DNA of 44,162 bases from Brevibacterium sp. HMSC07C04 (GCF_001815905.1 NZ_KV823238.1:73002-117163); one strand, 5' to 3'; positions 1 to 8,570 are shown, counted from the first letter of the stretch. Program-made: numbers and translations. Notes: generated by a model from the letters alone, not told the origin.

Positions 1-33
1 ACCTCCATTCGCGGTGAAGCACCCTCCAGACGC

Positions 34-137
34 GCGTTAGCAACGGAAACTCCCGTTAGCAGTGGTTGCTAAAGCGTGGATCTGCGGCTAACGGGAGTGT
101 GCTTGCGGCTAACGGGTGGATCCGTGGCTAACAGGAG
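34..137. repeat. Phased GTTAGC/GCTAAC repeat cluster
   Basis: GTTAGC occurs at 36-41 and 55-60. GCTAA(A/C) occurs at 68, 87, 108 and 127. Successive starts are 19, 13, 19, 21 and 19 nt apart. Two copies form a perfect 11-nt inverted repeat, CTCCCGTTAGC (50-60) against GCTAACGGGAG (87-97). A smaller palindrome TTAGCA-N5-TGCTAA lies at 56-72. The flanks share GGGAG and GGATC(T/C). The spacing suggests a multi-site protein-binding array or a structured leader. It lacks the length and identity of a CRISPR. Confidence 0.7.
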
Positions 138-247
138 TTGTGTCTGGGACGGCGGCCCGCAAGTGGGCAAAATTAATCCGCGATGGCCAGACGTTTTGCA
201 GCCGGACCACCGCGGTATTCCAATAATACGCTGAGAATACGCGTAAA

Positions 248-276
248 GAACAGTCACATTGTGTGATTTTCGTCAA
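248..276 (-). promoter_or_regulatory. Possible minus-strand promoter with internal palindrome
   Basis: A TTGACG -35 box reads on the minus strand at 276-271. The 17-nt spacer contains the perfect palindrome TCACA-TTG-TGTGA (254-266). The corresponding -10 (CTGTTC) is poor, so promoter activity is doubtful. Transcription would run leftwards through the repeat cluster. Confidence 0.25.
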
Positions 277-377
277 TAAATCTAACGCGGCGCCGACATG
301 GGCGTGTCGACGGGTGCCTTCATTGATTTTCGGGGGAAGCGCTCGTCAAGCGAATGGCAGGTGAAAATGCGCCTTGG

Positions 378-1586
378 TCAGCTGAGAACGACTCGCTGCT
401 GTTTCTGCGGTTCGAAGGCGCGGTTGGCGGCGAGGATGATGATGGCGCCGACCGTCATAGACACTGCGGCCACCAGATAGCCCTCGTGCGCGCCGTAGCG
501 GTCGATGAAGACTCCCGACACTGCAGAGCCGATCGCAATGCCGAAGCCGATGGCCGTGGAAATCCATGCCAGGGCCTCTGTCATCCGCTTGGGTGGGGCC
601 AGGGACTGCACGACTGAGCTTCCGGTGATGATCGTGGGGGAAACGGTCAAGCCCACAAGGAGCATGAACACTGCCAGCACGGGAATGTTCGGGGCGAACA
701 TCAGCGGCCACGACAGCAGTGCAAGGGCGCCCGCCGCGGCGGCGTAGCGCAGACGAACCGGTGCGCGGAAGTTCACTGCACCGTAGGCTATGCCCGCAAT
801 GAGCGAACCGAAAGCGTGGGCGGCCAGGGCGATTCCGGCAGCACTCTTCATGCCGTGTTCTTCGGCGCTGGCGATTGTTGACACATCGATTGCGCCGAAG
901 TTGACGCCGAGGAAGAAGTGCCCGAAGACGGCAAGAAGGATTCCGGGATTCCCCAGCACTTTGCCGCGCGTAGCGCGCGGTTCTCGCTTGCTGGTGGGCG
1001 GCTCCGTCGCCTTCTGCGGGTAGAGCAGCAGCGAGCCGATCGTGACGGCGACAACGGAGAGGACGATGCCGGACGGGGCCCACAGTGCGGTGGCCAGCGC
1101 GGTGACAATCGCTGGGCCGGATACGAACATGAGCTCATCGGCAACCGCCTCCCACGAGAATGCGGTATCGAGTTCTTTCTGGGTCTTTGTCACCGCGGCC
1201 CACCGAGCGCGCACGAGCGCTCCCACCGAACCGACCGTCCCGCCTGCAATTGCGGCTGAGGCAAACACAAGGCCCGGCCACAGTCGCAGATAGACCACCA
1301 GCAGCAGGCACATGAGTGCTGTGACGTGGATGATGGTCGCGGGAACCATGATCTTGGCCTGGCCGTGCCGGTCGATCTGCTTGCCCAGAAGAGGGTTCGA
1401 AATCGCCTGAGCGGTCATGAAGGTGGCAGCAACGACTCCCGCCTGAGCGTAGGAACCCGTTTCTTCCTGGATGAAGAGAACCAGGCCCAAGCCCAGCAGG
1501 GCGATCGGCAGACGGGCGATAAGACCAGCCGCGGAGAACTTCAGGGTGCCGGGAATTCTGAAGATATCGCGGTAGGCAGAGAACAT
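378..1586 (-). CDS. MFS transporter
   Basis: Major facilitator superfamily membrane transporter, 402 residues and about 12 hydrophobic segments, the usual MFS size. The loop after the second or third segment reads LLGKQIDRHGQAK, which resembles the MFS G-x-x-x-D-R signature, and FIDRYGAHEG occurs in the second half. I chose the second ATG (1586) over the one at 1592 because a TAGGAT -10-like box ends exactly 6 nt upstream of it, and an AGGA is also well spaced from it. Substrate is unknown; drug or metabolite efflux is a generic guess. It lies 91 nt downstream of pgm on the same strand. Confidence 0.85.
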   Translation of the reverse strand: MFSAYRDIFRIPGTLKFSAAGLIARLPIALLGLGLVLFIQEETGSYAQAGVVAATFMTAQAISNPLLGKQIDRHGQAKIMVPATIIHVTALMCLLLVVYLRLWPGLVFASAAIAGGTVGSVGALVRARWAAVTKTQKELDTAFSWEAVADELMFVSGPAIVTALATALWAPSGIVLSVVAVTIGSLLLYPQKATEPPTSKREPRATRGKVLGNPGILLAVFGHFFLGVNFGAIDVSTIASAEEHGMKSAAGIALAAHAFGSLIAGIAYGAVNFRAPVRLRYAAAAGALALLSWPLMFAPNIPVLAVFMLLVGLTVSPTIITGSSVVQSLAPPKRMTEALAWISTAIGFGIAIGSAVSGVFIDRYGAHEGYLVAAVSMTVGAIIILAANRAFEPQKQQRVVLS

Positions 1587-1592
1587 GGTCAT

Positions 1593-1598
1593 ATCCTA
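1593..1598 (-). promoter_or_regulatory. -10 box of a possible leaderless MFS transcript
   Basis: On the minus strand TAGGAT is followed by 6 nt and then the ATG at 1586, the same geometry as at the marR, recQ and dedA genes in this window. No clear -35 box is visible 16-18 nt upstream, and AGGA inside the box could instead act as a ribosome site. Confidence 0.4.
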
Positions 1599-1683
1599 GA
1601 CCGCGGAACAGTAGGCTGATGGCCTCCGTCTCACGGTGCGAACCGGGCCCAGCGCAGCTCCGGTCAGCAGTACCGAATCACCA

Positions 1684-3342
1684 TCAGTCCGCCAGAACGG
1701 AATCGACGAGAGCCTGCGCTTCGTCAATGACGCGCTGCAGGTGTTCCCCGCCCCTCGACGATTCAGCGTAGATCTTGTAGATGTCCTCTGTTCCCGAAGG
1801 ACGGGCGGCAAACCACGCGGATTCGGTTTCCACTTTCAGCCCGCCGATCGCAGCCTCATTGCCGGGTGCGTGCGAGCGCACCGCCGTAATCGGCTCGCCG
1901 GCCAAAGAGTCAGCCGTGACGCTGTCAGCCGAGATCGACTTGAGCTTGGCCTTCTGCTTGCGGTCGGCAGCCGCTTCCACCCTGCGGTAGGTGAAATCGC
2001 CGTGCTGTTGCGTCAGCTCGGCACAGCGCTGTGTGGGCGTCTGCCCCGTGACCGCGAGCATTTCTGCCGCCAGCAGGCTCATGATGATGCCGTCCTTGTC
2101 AGTGCTCCAAGGGCGACCCTGCTTGTCGAGGAACGAAGCCCCAGCGGACTCTTCGCCGCCGAAGAGCAAAGACGAGTCCAGAAGTCCCGGAACAAACCAC
2201 TTGAACCCGACAGGCACCTCGTACACGGTCCTGCCGTGAGATGTGATGACCGAGTCGATCAGCCGCGAGCTCACGAGAGTCTTGCCCACTCCGGCCGCAC
2301 CCAGCGCGCTGCCGCCGGCAGTCCAGGCGGGCCGGTGGGTGAGCAGGTAGTCAATTGCGGTGGCCAAGTAGTGGTTGGGGTTCATCAGCCCGGCATCCGG
2401 GGTGACGATGCCGTGGCGGTCGGCGTCAGGGTCGTTGCCGAGTGCGATGTCGAAGTTCGACCGTGCGCTGATCAGACCGGCCATGGCGTATTCGGATGAG
2501 CAGTCCATGCGGATCTTGCCGTCCCAGTCCAAGTGCATAAACGACCACGTGGGGTCGATTGTCGGATTGATGACGGTCAGGTCGAGGTCGTAGGCGTCGG
2601 CAATGGCCGCCCACACGTCGACCGCGGCGCCGCCGAGCGGATCGGCGCCGATCCGCAGGCCCGCCGACTGCAGCGCCGGTAGGTCGACGACATCGCCGAG
2701 TGCGCTGACATAGGCGCCGATGAAGTCGAAGTTCTGCGTGTTCTCCAGGTGGAAGGCCCGCTGGAACTGGGTGCGCGGAATGTCCTGCCAGGAGGAAAGA
2801 AGCTCATTGGCCCGGTCTTCAATCCACGCGGTCTCCTCCGCTCCAGCCGGCCCGCCGTGGGGCGGGTTGTATTTGATGCCGCCGTCGGTCGGCGGGTTGT
2901 GGCTGGGAGTCAAGATGATGCCGTCAGCCTGGCCGAAATGGGTGGCTGAGTCCCGATTGTGGCGCAGAACCGCAAAGCTCAGCACCGGGGTGGGAGTGTA
3001 TCCGTCGCGGTCGTCGATGAACGTGGGGATATTCGATGCCGCCAGGACTTCGTTGACCGTGAGAAAAGCCGGTTCGGACAGTGCGTGCGTGTCACGGGCG
3101 AGGAACACCGGACCGGTGATGCCCTGGGCTCGCCGGTACTCCACGATCGCCTGGGTGATGGCGACGATGTGGGCCTCGTTGAACGAGCCTGCGCTGCTGG
3201 TGCCCCGGTGGCCCGAGGTGCCGAAGGACACCCGCTGGGCCGGGTCGTCTGGATTGGGGACGATGTCGTGGTAGTCGTCCAGCAGCTGCGGGATGTCGGT
3301 GAGGTCGCTTTCGGAAGCGGGATGTCCAGCACGGTCGTTCAT
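1684..3342 (-). CDS. pgm: Phosphoglucomutase, alpha-D-glucose specific
   Basis: Interconverts glucose-1-phosphate and glucose-6-phosphate, linking glycolysis with glycogen and cell-wall sugar nucleotide synthesis in the cytoplasm. At 552 residues it matches the bacterial Pgm length (about 546). Visible family motifs are TSGHRG (42-47), the phosphoserine loop TPSHNPP (145-151, Ser147), the metal loop DPDADRHG, the sugar loop GEESAGAS and the phosphate-binding RPSGTEDIYKIY near the C-terminus. Start is the ATG at 3342. No good Shine-Dalgarno is present, but CACACT lies 7 nt upstream, so a leaderless start is possible. It is transcribed alone or with the downstream MFS gene. Confidence 0.96.
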   Translation of the reverse strand: MNDRAGHPASESDLTDIPQLLDDYHDIVPNPDDPAQRVSFGTSGHRGTSSAGSFNEAHIVAITQAIVEYRRAQGITGPVFLARDTHALSEPAFLTVNEVLAASNIPTFIDDRDGYTPTPVLSFAVLRHNRDSATHFGQADGIILTPSHNPPTDGGIKYNPPHGGPAGAEETAWIEDRANELLSSWQDIPRTQFQRAFHLENTQNFDFIGAYVSALGDVVDLPALQSAGLRIGADPLGGAAVDVWAAIADAYDLDLTVINPTIDPTWSFMHLDWDGKIRMDCSSEYAMAGLISARSNFDIALGNDPDADRHGIVTPDAGLMNPNHYLATAIDYLLTHRPAWTAGGSALGAAGVGKTLVSSRLIDSVITSHGRTVYEVPVGFKWFVPGLLDSSLLFGGEESAGASFLDKQGRPWSTDKDGIIMSLLAAEMLAVTGQTPTQRCAELTQQHGDFTYRRVEAAADRKQKAKLKSISADSVTADSLAGEPITAVRSHAPGNEAAIGGLKVETESAWFAARPSGTEDIYKIYAESSRGGEHLQRVIDEAQALVDSVLAD

Positions 3343-3578
3343 ATAGCAGAGTGTGCCGAAGTTATCGCTTCAGTTCCACCGTGAGGCGGTGAAATCTTGA
3401 ATAGCGGATTCCGGTTACCCGGAATCGACTCACCGAGGTGCTCGGGGAATTTCGAAAATGGGACTGAGTCGTGCATTATGGGCAAAGCTCCAAAAACTCT
3501 CGGACCGGCTGTCGGCACGCCGGAAGCACCGCCGACAGCCCTGGTCAAGGCGGTGGTCCACGACTGCGCGCTTTGCCC
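3343..3578. other. Intergenic region upstream of pgm
   Basis: No gene is supported here. It holds the pgm upstream region, with a weak minus-strand pair TGGAAC-N17-CACACT next to the start. There is also a small palindrome around 3409-3426 (ATTCCGG-TTA-CCCGGAAT, imperfect) and separated copies of GGGCAAAGC (about 3480) and GCTTTGCCC (about 3570) in inverted orientation. Confidence 0.4.
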
Positions 3579-3618
3579 AAAAAGAGCGGGCCGGAAAGGT
3601 TTTCCTTCCGGCCCGCTC
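3579..3618 (-). terminator. Intrinsic terminator of the tetR-rhodanese operon
   Basis: A 13-bp perfect stem (GAGCGGGCCGGAA at 3584-3596 with its complement at 3606-3618) has a 9-nt loop. On the minus strand it is followed directly by TTTTT. It sits just after the rhodanese stop codon, so it ends the tetR-DUF421-CoA transferase-rhodanese unit. Confidence 0.93.
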
Positions 3619-3634
3619 GCTGTTTGTGCGAATC

Positions 3635-3970
3635 CTATTTCACATACGGCTGTCCGTCGCCTTCGGCCACAATCGGCAGTTCGGCTTCGTGATGCCACTG
3701 GTCCATGCCGCCGACAACCATGATGCAGTCGTGCCCGGCCATATTGAGGAACTGTGTTGCGTGTGCCGAACGGCGTCCGGTGCGGCAGATGACGTACACG
3801 TCAACGTCAAACGGCACCTCGTCCTGCCGTTCCTGCAGTTCGTCAAGGGGCACGTTGATGGCGTCTTTGATGTGACCGGCGGCGAACTCATCGCGGCCGC
3901 GGACGTCAAGGACGATCGCGTCGTCGGGGACTTCGGTGACTGAGCAGGTGGGTTCTTCGAACATGATCAC
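3635..3970 (-). CDS. Rhodanese-like domain protein
   Basis: Single-domain rhodanese (about 111 residues) of the kind that moves sulfane sulfur via a persulfidated cysteine. The active-site loop is CRTGRRS with Cys62, preceded by LDVRGRDEF (CH2-A type motif) and followed by GGMDQW, all typical of the family. The GTG at 3970 overlaps the upstream CoA-transferase stop codon (GTGA), and an alternative ATG lies 6 nt further in at 3964. Overlap implies translational coupling. It is the last gene before a strong terminator. The sulfur acceptor is unknown. Confidence 0.9.
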   Translation of the reverse strand: MIMFEEPTCSVTEVPDDAIVLDVRGRDEFAAGHIKDAINVPLDELQERQDEVPFDVDVYVICRTGRRSAHATQFLNMAGHDCIMVVGGMDQWHHEAELPIVAEGDGQPYVK

Positions 3971-5505
3971 ATCTTTCCGTGCTCGCGCAGATTGATATGC
4001 CAGCTGAGCGCTTCGTCGAGAATGTGCGGTGTGTGCTGGCCGCCGGGATCGGCGGCTATGGCCCGGTCGAGGTAATCGGTGAGCCGGTCCCGGAACTGGG
4101 GATGAGCGCAGTTGTCGATGATGCGGCGGGCGCGCTTGATGGGCGACAGTCCGCGCAGGTCTGCGATTCCCTGTTCCGTGACGAGAACGTGGGTGTCGTG
4201 TTCCGTGTGGTCGACGTGGCTGGCAAACGGGACGATAGACGAAATCGCGTCGTCTTTGGCCGTTGAGGGCGAAACGAAGAAGTTGAGGAACGCATTGCGC
4301 GCGAAGTCACCAGAACCGCCGATGCCGTTGACGATCTTCGTGCCGGTGATGTGGGTCGAGTTGACGTTGCCGTAGATGTCGGCTTCGACCATGCCGTTGA
4401 TGCCGATGACGCCCAGGCGGCGGACGATTTCGGGGTGGTTCGACATTTCCTGCGGGCGCAGAAGCAGACGGCCCTTGAACTTCTCGACATTGTCGTTGAA
4501 GTACTGGGCCTTTTCGCGCGTCAGCGACAGGGCGGTGGCAGACACCGAGGTGAAAGTGCCCTCTTCCAGCAGGCTCAGCAGGTTGTCCTGCACCACCTCG
4601 GTGAAGGATGTGAGGTTGCGGAATTCAGATTCCTGCAGCCCGGCGAGCACTGCGTTGGCGACGTTGCCGATGCCCGACTGCAGCGGCAGAAGGTTCTTCG
4701 GCAGGCGGTCGTTCTTGACTTCCGAGCGGAGGAAGTCGATGAGGTAGTTCGCCATCGCCTCGGATTTTTCGTCAACCGGGTTGAACTTGTTGTCGCGGTC
4801 CGGGGAGTTGGTTTTGACGACCGCGACGACTTTCGATTCGTCAACCCGCAGGTAGGGATCGCCGATTCGCTGGGCCGGGTCCAGAATCTGGATTGGGTTG
4901 CGGTGCGGCGGAATGTGCGTGCCGTAGTAGATGTCGTGGAAGCCTTCGATTTCGTTCGGCAGCCATTCGTTGACCTCCAGGATGACCTTGTCGGCCAGGT
5001 CGAGCCAGGTTTTGTTGTTGCCGACCGAAGCGCCGGGAACCAGCAGGCCATTGGGCAGGACTGCAGCGACTTCGATCACGGCGACGTTGAGCTTGCCGTA
5101 GAAGCCGAACCACACCTGCTGTGCCAGGTGGCTCAGGTGGGCGTCAAGGTAGTCGACTTCGCCCTTGTTGATGGCCGCACGCATGTCCGGGTCGGTGTTG
5201 AACGGGGTGCGAAAGCGCACGCCTTTCGCGTTTGCGAGTGCGCCGTCGAGTTCGTCCGAGGTTGATGCTCCGGTGAACAGGCCGATCGAAAAGTCTTCGC
5301 CCGCATCGTGTGCTGCTTCTATCCGGTGAGCGAGTGCCGTGGGGACGGCCTTGGGGTAACCGCTTCCGGTGAAGCCGGACATTCCGACGTTGTCGCCGGG
5401 GTTGATGAAACGAGCAGCGTCCTCAGCAGACATCACCTTGTCGGCGAGGACTGTATTCACAATGCGAGCCATGGCCACATTGTTCCAAATTGCGAAACGG
5501 CTCAT
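3967..5505 (-). CDS. Acetyl-CoA hydrolase / succinyl-CoA:acetate CoA-transferase family
   Basis: Class I CoA-transferase that exchanges CoA between succinyl-CoA, acetate or propionate, or hydrolyses acetyl-CoA (AarC/Cat1 group). Evidence is the N-terminal GMSGFTGSGYPKAVP, GIGNVANAVLAGL (279-290), FTEVVQD (301-307, whose Glu303 aligns with the catalytic glutamate by context), GINGMVEADIYGNVNSTH, and VTEQGIADLRGLSP near the C-terminus. At 512 residues it has the normal length. The ATG at 5505 overlaps the upstream DUF421 stop (ATGA), but family proteins usually begin near MARIVN at codon 12 (5472), so the start is uncertain. Substrate pair cannot be read from sequence. Confidence 0.92.
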   Translation of the reverse strand: MSRFAIWNNVAMARIVNTVLADKVMSAEDAARFINPGDNVGMSGFTGSGYPKAVPTALAHRIEAAHDAGEDFSIGLFTGASTSDELDGALANAKGVRFRTPFNTDPDMRAAINKGEVDYLDAHLSHLAQQVWFGFYGKLNVAVIEVAAVLPNGLLVPGASVGNNKTWLDLADKVILEVNEWLPNEIEGFHDIYYGTHIPPHRNPIQILDPAQRIGDPYLRVDESKVVAVVKTNSPDRDNKFNPVDEKSEAMANYLIDFLRSEVKNDRLPKNLLPLQSGIGNVANAVLAGLQESEFRNLTSFTEVVQDNLLSLLEEGTFTSVSATALSLTREKAQYFNDNVEKFKGRLLLRPQEMSNHPEIVRRLGVIGINGMVEADIYGNVNSTHITGTKIVNGIGGSGDFARNAFLNFFVSPSTAKDDAISSIVPFASHVDHTEHDTHVLVTEQGIADLRGLSPIKRARRIIDNCAHPQFRDRLTDYLDRAIAADPGGQHTPHILDEALSWHINLREHGKM

Positions 5506-6158
5506 TTCGCCGGGTCGGCACCCTCCGTGCCGTCCGGTGCAGCTTCGTCTTCATCTTCCGAGGTGCCGGTCGTCTTTCCTGCTTTAATCGCCTTGTGTAG
5601 GTCCTCCAGTGCCGCGTAGAACTCAGCCCGCGTGATCGGCTCGCGCCCGTCTTTGAGGTCCACGACGAGGGAACCTCCGGGTTCGAGGTCGACGGTGTCG
5701 ACAGCGTCTAAGCCCATGCCGCCCTGGTGGCGCACGGCAGATTCGAGTTCGGCGCGGGTGATGCCGGCCCTGTGCATTTCCGGCCAGCGGATGTGCCCGT
5801 CGTCGATGAGTCTGCGCGAGCGTCCGCGCAGGCCGCGGCTGAGCCACGGCCAGTGCAGGGTCAGCCGTTCCAAGCCAGCGTTGGCGGCCACGAAGATTGC
5901 AGCGCCGAGCAGACCGCCGATGAGCGAAAAGTCCGGTCCGATGATGGCGTTCTGCACGACGTTTGACAGCAACAGGACGACCACCAGGTCCAGTGAGTTC
6001 ATCTGCGCGAGAAAGCGGGCGCCGGCTAAGCGGATGAGCACGGCGATGAACAGGTAGACCGCGACTGTGCGCAGCGCCTTGCCTAGAACGGACACGTCGA
6101 GTGTCCACATGCCCGTCAGCTCTGCCGGGTTGAAACCCAGCCATCCGAGGAACTCCAC
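5502..6158 (-). CDS. DUF421 (YetF-like) membrane protein
   Basis: About 218 residues. Three hydrophobic helices lie roughly at 28-48, 55-72 and 78-96, followed by a cytoplasmic YetF-type domain: LIDDGHIRWPEMHRAGITRAELESAVRHQG, then a VDLEPGGSLVV strand pattern. The tail is acidic and low-complexity (SEDEDEAAPDG). Function of the family is poorly known; Bacillus relatives are linked to spore germination or envelope stress. Start is GTG at 6158, 9 nt after the tetR stop, and no strong ribosome site is visible. Its 3' end overlaps the CoA-transferase start, so it is co-transcribed with metabolic genes with no obvious link. Confidence 0.85.
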   Translation of the reverse strand: MEFLGWLGFNPAELTGMWTLDVSVLGKALRTVAVYLFIAVLIRLAGARFLAQMNSLDLVVVLLLSNVVQNAIIGPDFSLIGGLLGAAIFVAANAGLERLTLHWPWLSRGLRGRSRRLIDDGHIRWPEMHRAGITRAELESAVRHQGGMGLDAVDTVDLEPGGSLVVDLKDGREPITRAEFYAALEDLHKAIKAGKTTGTSEDEDEAAPDGTEGADPAK

Positions 6159-6167
6159 GGTCGGCTC

Positions 6168-6812
6168 TTAGGCGTCGGAGGGAATCGGCGGCAGAACGGT
6201 GGCGGTCAGGCGAGGGCCCCGCTCGCTGCAGCCGAGAATCCGCAGGCTCTGCTCAAGGTATTCGCGTTCGAGGTCTTCGACCTTCAGCGGGCCGTCCGGG
6301 CGCCACCACTGGGGGAGGACATTGCTGATGGCAAGCACGGACCGGGCAGCGAGGTCGGGGTTGTCGATGTCGAAAACGCCCTGCTCTTTGCCAAGGCGAA
6401 CCTGTTCGTACAGCTGACCGCGGGTGAACACGCGCAGCTCGTCTATTTCGGGGCGGTATTTCTCTGACAGGCGCTCTGTTTCCAGAAGCAGAAGCCTGGA
6501 GCTTGCGAGGTTTGCAGCTCGGTAGCGCACAAGAACGCGCACAAACACCGCAACACGGCAGACGGGGTCCGGTTCGGCGGCCTTGAGGGCTTCGTCGATA
6601 GCGCTGTTGAACTCTTGGTAGCTGGTGCGGATGAGTTCGAAAAGAGCTGCCTGTTTGGAATCGAAGTAGTAGTAGAGCGCAGAGAGGTTCAGCCCCGCCG
6701 TGTTCGCGATGTCGCGGATGGACGCACCGTCGAATCCCTTTGCCGCGAATGTTTCTCGCGCGGCGCGCAGAATGGCGTCGCGGCCCTTGAGCTGCTTCCC
6801 TGAACGTTCCAT
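6168..6812 (-). CDS. TetR-family transcriptional regulator
   Basis: 214 residues. The N-terminal TetR helix-turn-helix is clear: ILRAARETFAAKGFDGASIRDIANTAGLNLSALYYYFDSKQAL at about 14-56. The C-terminal part (VLAISNVLPQWWRPDGPLKVEDLEREY) resembles TetR proteins that sense acyl-CoA or steroid-degradation CoA esters, but the ligand is unknown. The start ATG at 6812 has no Shine-Dalgarno; TAGCCT lies 7 nt upstream, suggesting leaderless expression. First gene of a four-gene minus-strand operon and divergent from the ThDP enzyme. It most likely regulates both units through the palindrome at 6837-6846. Confidence 0.92.
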   Translation of the reverse strand: MERSGKQLKGRDAILRAARETFAAKGFDGASIRDIANTAGLNLSALYYYFDSKQAALFELIRTSYQEFNSAIDEALKAAEPDPVCRVAVFVRVLVRYRAANLASSRLLLLETERLSEKYRPEIDELRVFTRGQLYEQVRLGKEQGVFDIDNPDLAARSVLAISNVLPQWWRPDGPLKVEDLEREYLEQSLRILGCSERGPRLTATVLPPIPSDA

Positions 6813-6836
6813 AAAAGTCAGGCTATCGCAGGTTCA

Positions 6837-6846
6837 AACGATCGTT
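6837..6846. promoter_or_regulatory. Probable TetR operator AACGATCGTT
   Basis: Perfect 10-nt palindrome in the 111-nt divergent region. It lies 12 nt upstream of the tetR -10-like TAGCCT (6820-6825, minus strand) and about 27 nt upstream of a TACAGT -10 (6874-6879, plus strand) for the ThDP gene. Many TetR operators have an AACG..CGTT core. It is well placed to control both directions. Confidence 0.6.
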
Positions 6847-6923
6847 CTGCATACAAGAAGCGCGCTGCCGGGGTACAGTGCAGCCGTGCACCATGCGCAG
6901 CCGCTGTTACAAAGGAGTCCGCA

Positions 6924-8570
6924 GTGAAGAACTACGAAGCGATCAGCCGCTTCCTTGCTCACGAACGTTCTGGCAAACCGCTGTTCGGCCTTATGGGCGA
7001 CGCCAACCTCGCGTATCTGGGTCATTTCATCGAACAGACCGACGGCCGCTACGTCGGCATGTCGATTGAAGATGCCGTCGTCCTCGCGGCTGACGGCTAT
7101 GCGCGCTTCTCCGGCGAAGTCGGGATGGCAACCGTCACCTTCGGCCCCGCGATCACCAACGCTTTGACCGCGTTGACGGAAGCTGTGCGCGCCCGCACGC
7201 CGCTCGTGCTGCTCACCGGCGACACCCCGGATGTCAACGAGCACTATCAGCGCATCGACATCGCCGCCGTTGCGGCAGTCGCGGGTGCTGCCTATGAGCG
7301 CTCCCACACCGGCGCGGACGCTGTGAAGACAATCCACAAGGCGGTCGCGCGCGCCCGCGCTCGTCAGCAGCCGGTCATCGTCAACATCCCGTACGCGCAG
7401 ATGAACGACGAGGTTGACCTGCCTGATCTGCCCGATCTGAGTAAGCCCCTGTCCGTGCTCGGCCCGGACCCCGAACGGATCGAGGAGGCACTGGGCTACC
7501 TCATGTCGGCCCGCCGCCCGCTGGTCCTGGCAGGTCGAGGTGCCATTGCCGCGGGTGCGCGGGATGGCGTGCTGCGCTTTGCCCGCATGATCGGTGCGCC
7601 CGTCATGACCTCGCTGATTGCCAAGGACCTCTTCCGCGGTGAACCGGAGAACCTCGGCATCCACGGCACACTGTCCAACGAAGTGGGCGTCGAATACATG
7701 GGGGAGGCCGATGTCGTCATCTCCTTCGGAGCCTCGCTGAACAACTGGCAGACCGACCACTACCATCTGCTCGAAGGCAAAAAAGTCATCCAGGTAGACA
7801 TCTGCGCTGAGGCGCTCGGCAAATACGGGCCAGCCGACGTTGCCATCCAGGCCGATGCTGCGGCAGCTGTTGACGCGCTCGCCGCAACCCTGCTGGAAGC
7901 CGACCCGGACGCCGACGGTCGGCCCGCACCCAAGTACGTTGCGGCACTAGAGGACCGCCCCCAGCGAGAGGCCCTCGATGACTACCGCTCCACCTCGCGC
8001 GAAGACCACATTGATGTGCGTGATGCGGCCCGGCTGATCAGCACCGCCGTCAGCAATGACGGCAAGAAGCAGGTCAACCAGGTGTCCGACATCGGCATGT
8101 ACTTCCCGTCGATCGTCCGGCACTTCGTGGTCGACCCAGGCAAGTGGGACTTCGGCGGCTACTTCGGGGCGATCGGCCTGGCCATCCCGCTGGGACTCGG
8201 TGCGGCCTACGCGGACTCTTCATGCCCGACGGTCGTGTGGGTGGGCGACGGGGCGGCAATGCATTCGCTCATGGAGGTCTCCACGGCCGTGCGCGATCGT
8301 CTTCCGCTGGTGGTGGTCGTGCTCAATGACTCCTGCTATGGCGCGGAGTTCTACAAGCTGGAGAACTTCGGTGCCAAGGGCGAAACCTCGTTCGTCGAAT
8401 GGCCGTCCTTTGCCGCCATGGCCCGCGGAATGGGCGCGGTCGGACACACTGTGAGCTCCCTGGGAGAGCTCAACGGGGTGCTGGAAGAACTCGGCGAAGT
8501 CACCGCGCCGACCGTCATCGAAGTGGTCACCGATCCGCTGGAGCGCTTCCGCCCGACTCCGCGATCGTAA
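6924..8570 (+). CDS. ThDP-dependent enzyme, acetolactate synthase-like
   Basis: 548-residue thiamine diphosphate enzyme with the usual three domains. The N-terminal pyrimidine-binding part has the cofactor-activating Glu49 in SIEDAVVLAADGYAR. The middle domain has VLAGRGAIAAGARD. The C-terminal domain carries the metal/diphosphate motif GDG (441-443) to ND (468-469). Start is GTG with AAAGGAG 6 nt upstream. The family includes acetolactate synthase, oxalyl-CoA decarboxylase, 2-hydroxyacyl-CoA lyase and others; I cannot assign the substrate. No small regulatory subunit follows, which argues against IlvB. Its partner is a short-chain dehydrogenase 55 nt downstream, and the divergent operon encodes a CoA-transferase, so CoA-ester metabolism is a reasonable inference. 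Confidence 0.88.
   Translation: MKNYEAISRFLAHERSGKPLFGLMGDANLAYLGHFIEQTDGRYVGMSIEDAVVLAADGYARFSGEVGMATVTFGPAITNALTALTEAVRARTPLVLLTGDTPDVNEHYQRIDIAAVAAVAGAAYERSHTGADAVKTIHKAVARARARQQPVIVNIPYAQMNDEVDLPDLPDLSKPLSVLGPDPERIEEALGYLMSARRPLVLAGRGAIAAGARDGVLRFARMIGAPVMTSLIAKDLFRGEPENLGIHGTLSNEVGVEYMGEADVVISFGASLNNWQTDHYHLLEGKKVIQVDICAEALGKYGPADVAIQADAAAAVDALAATLLEADPDADGRPAPKYVAALEDRPQREALDDYRSTSREDHIDVRDAARLISTAVSNDGKKQVNQVSDIGMYFPSIVRHFVVDPGKWDFGGYFGAIGLAIPLGLGAAYADSSCPTVVWVGDGAAMHSLMEVSTAVRDRLPLVVVVLNDSCYGAEFYKLENFGAKGETSFVEWPSFAAMARGMGAVGHTVSSLGELNGVLEELGEVTAPTVIEVVTDPLERFRPTPRS

Larger units (their letters stand above)
1..377. other. No supported gene; repeat cluster and one palindrome
   Basis: No open frame here has a convincing start, ribosome site or recognisable protein. 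The stretch contains the GTTAGC/GCTAAC repeat cluster (34-137) and a TCACA-TTG-TGTGA palindrome (254-266). The MFS gene ends at 378 on the minus strand and I see no strong terminator after it. A minus-strand ATG at 8-6, 13 nt after a GGAGGG, could open a gene running out of the window, but only two codons are visible, so I do not call it. Confidence 0.6.

Noticed and set aside
34..137. CRISPR-like array
   Set aside because: Cores are only 6-14 nt, occur in both orientations and have spacers of about 5-13 nt; no cas genes are present.
69..257. Small minus-strand gene of 62 codons
   Set aside because: Runs through the repeat cluster, starts with GTG inside a palindrome without ribosome site, and has no recognisable features.
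254..266. GlxR/CRP operator
   Set aside because: The half-sites are in the opposite order (TCACA then TGTGA) with a 3-nt spacer, unlike TGTGA-N6-TCACA.
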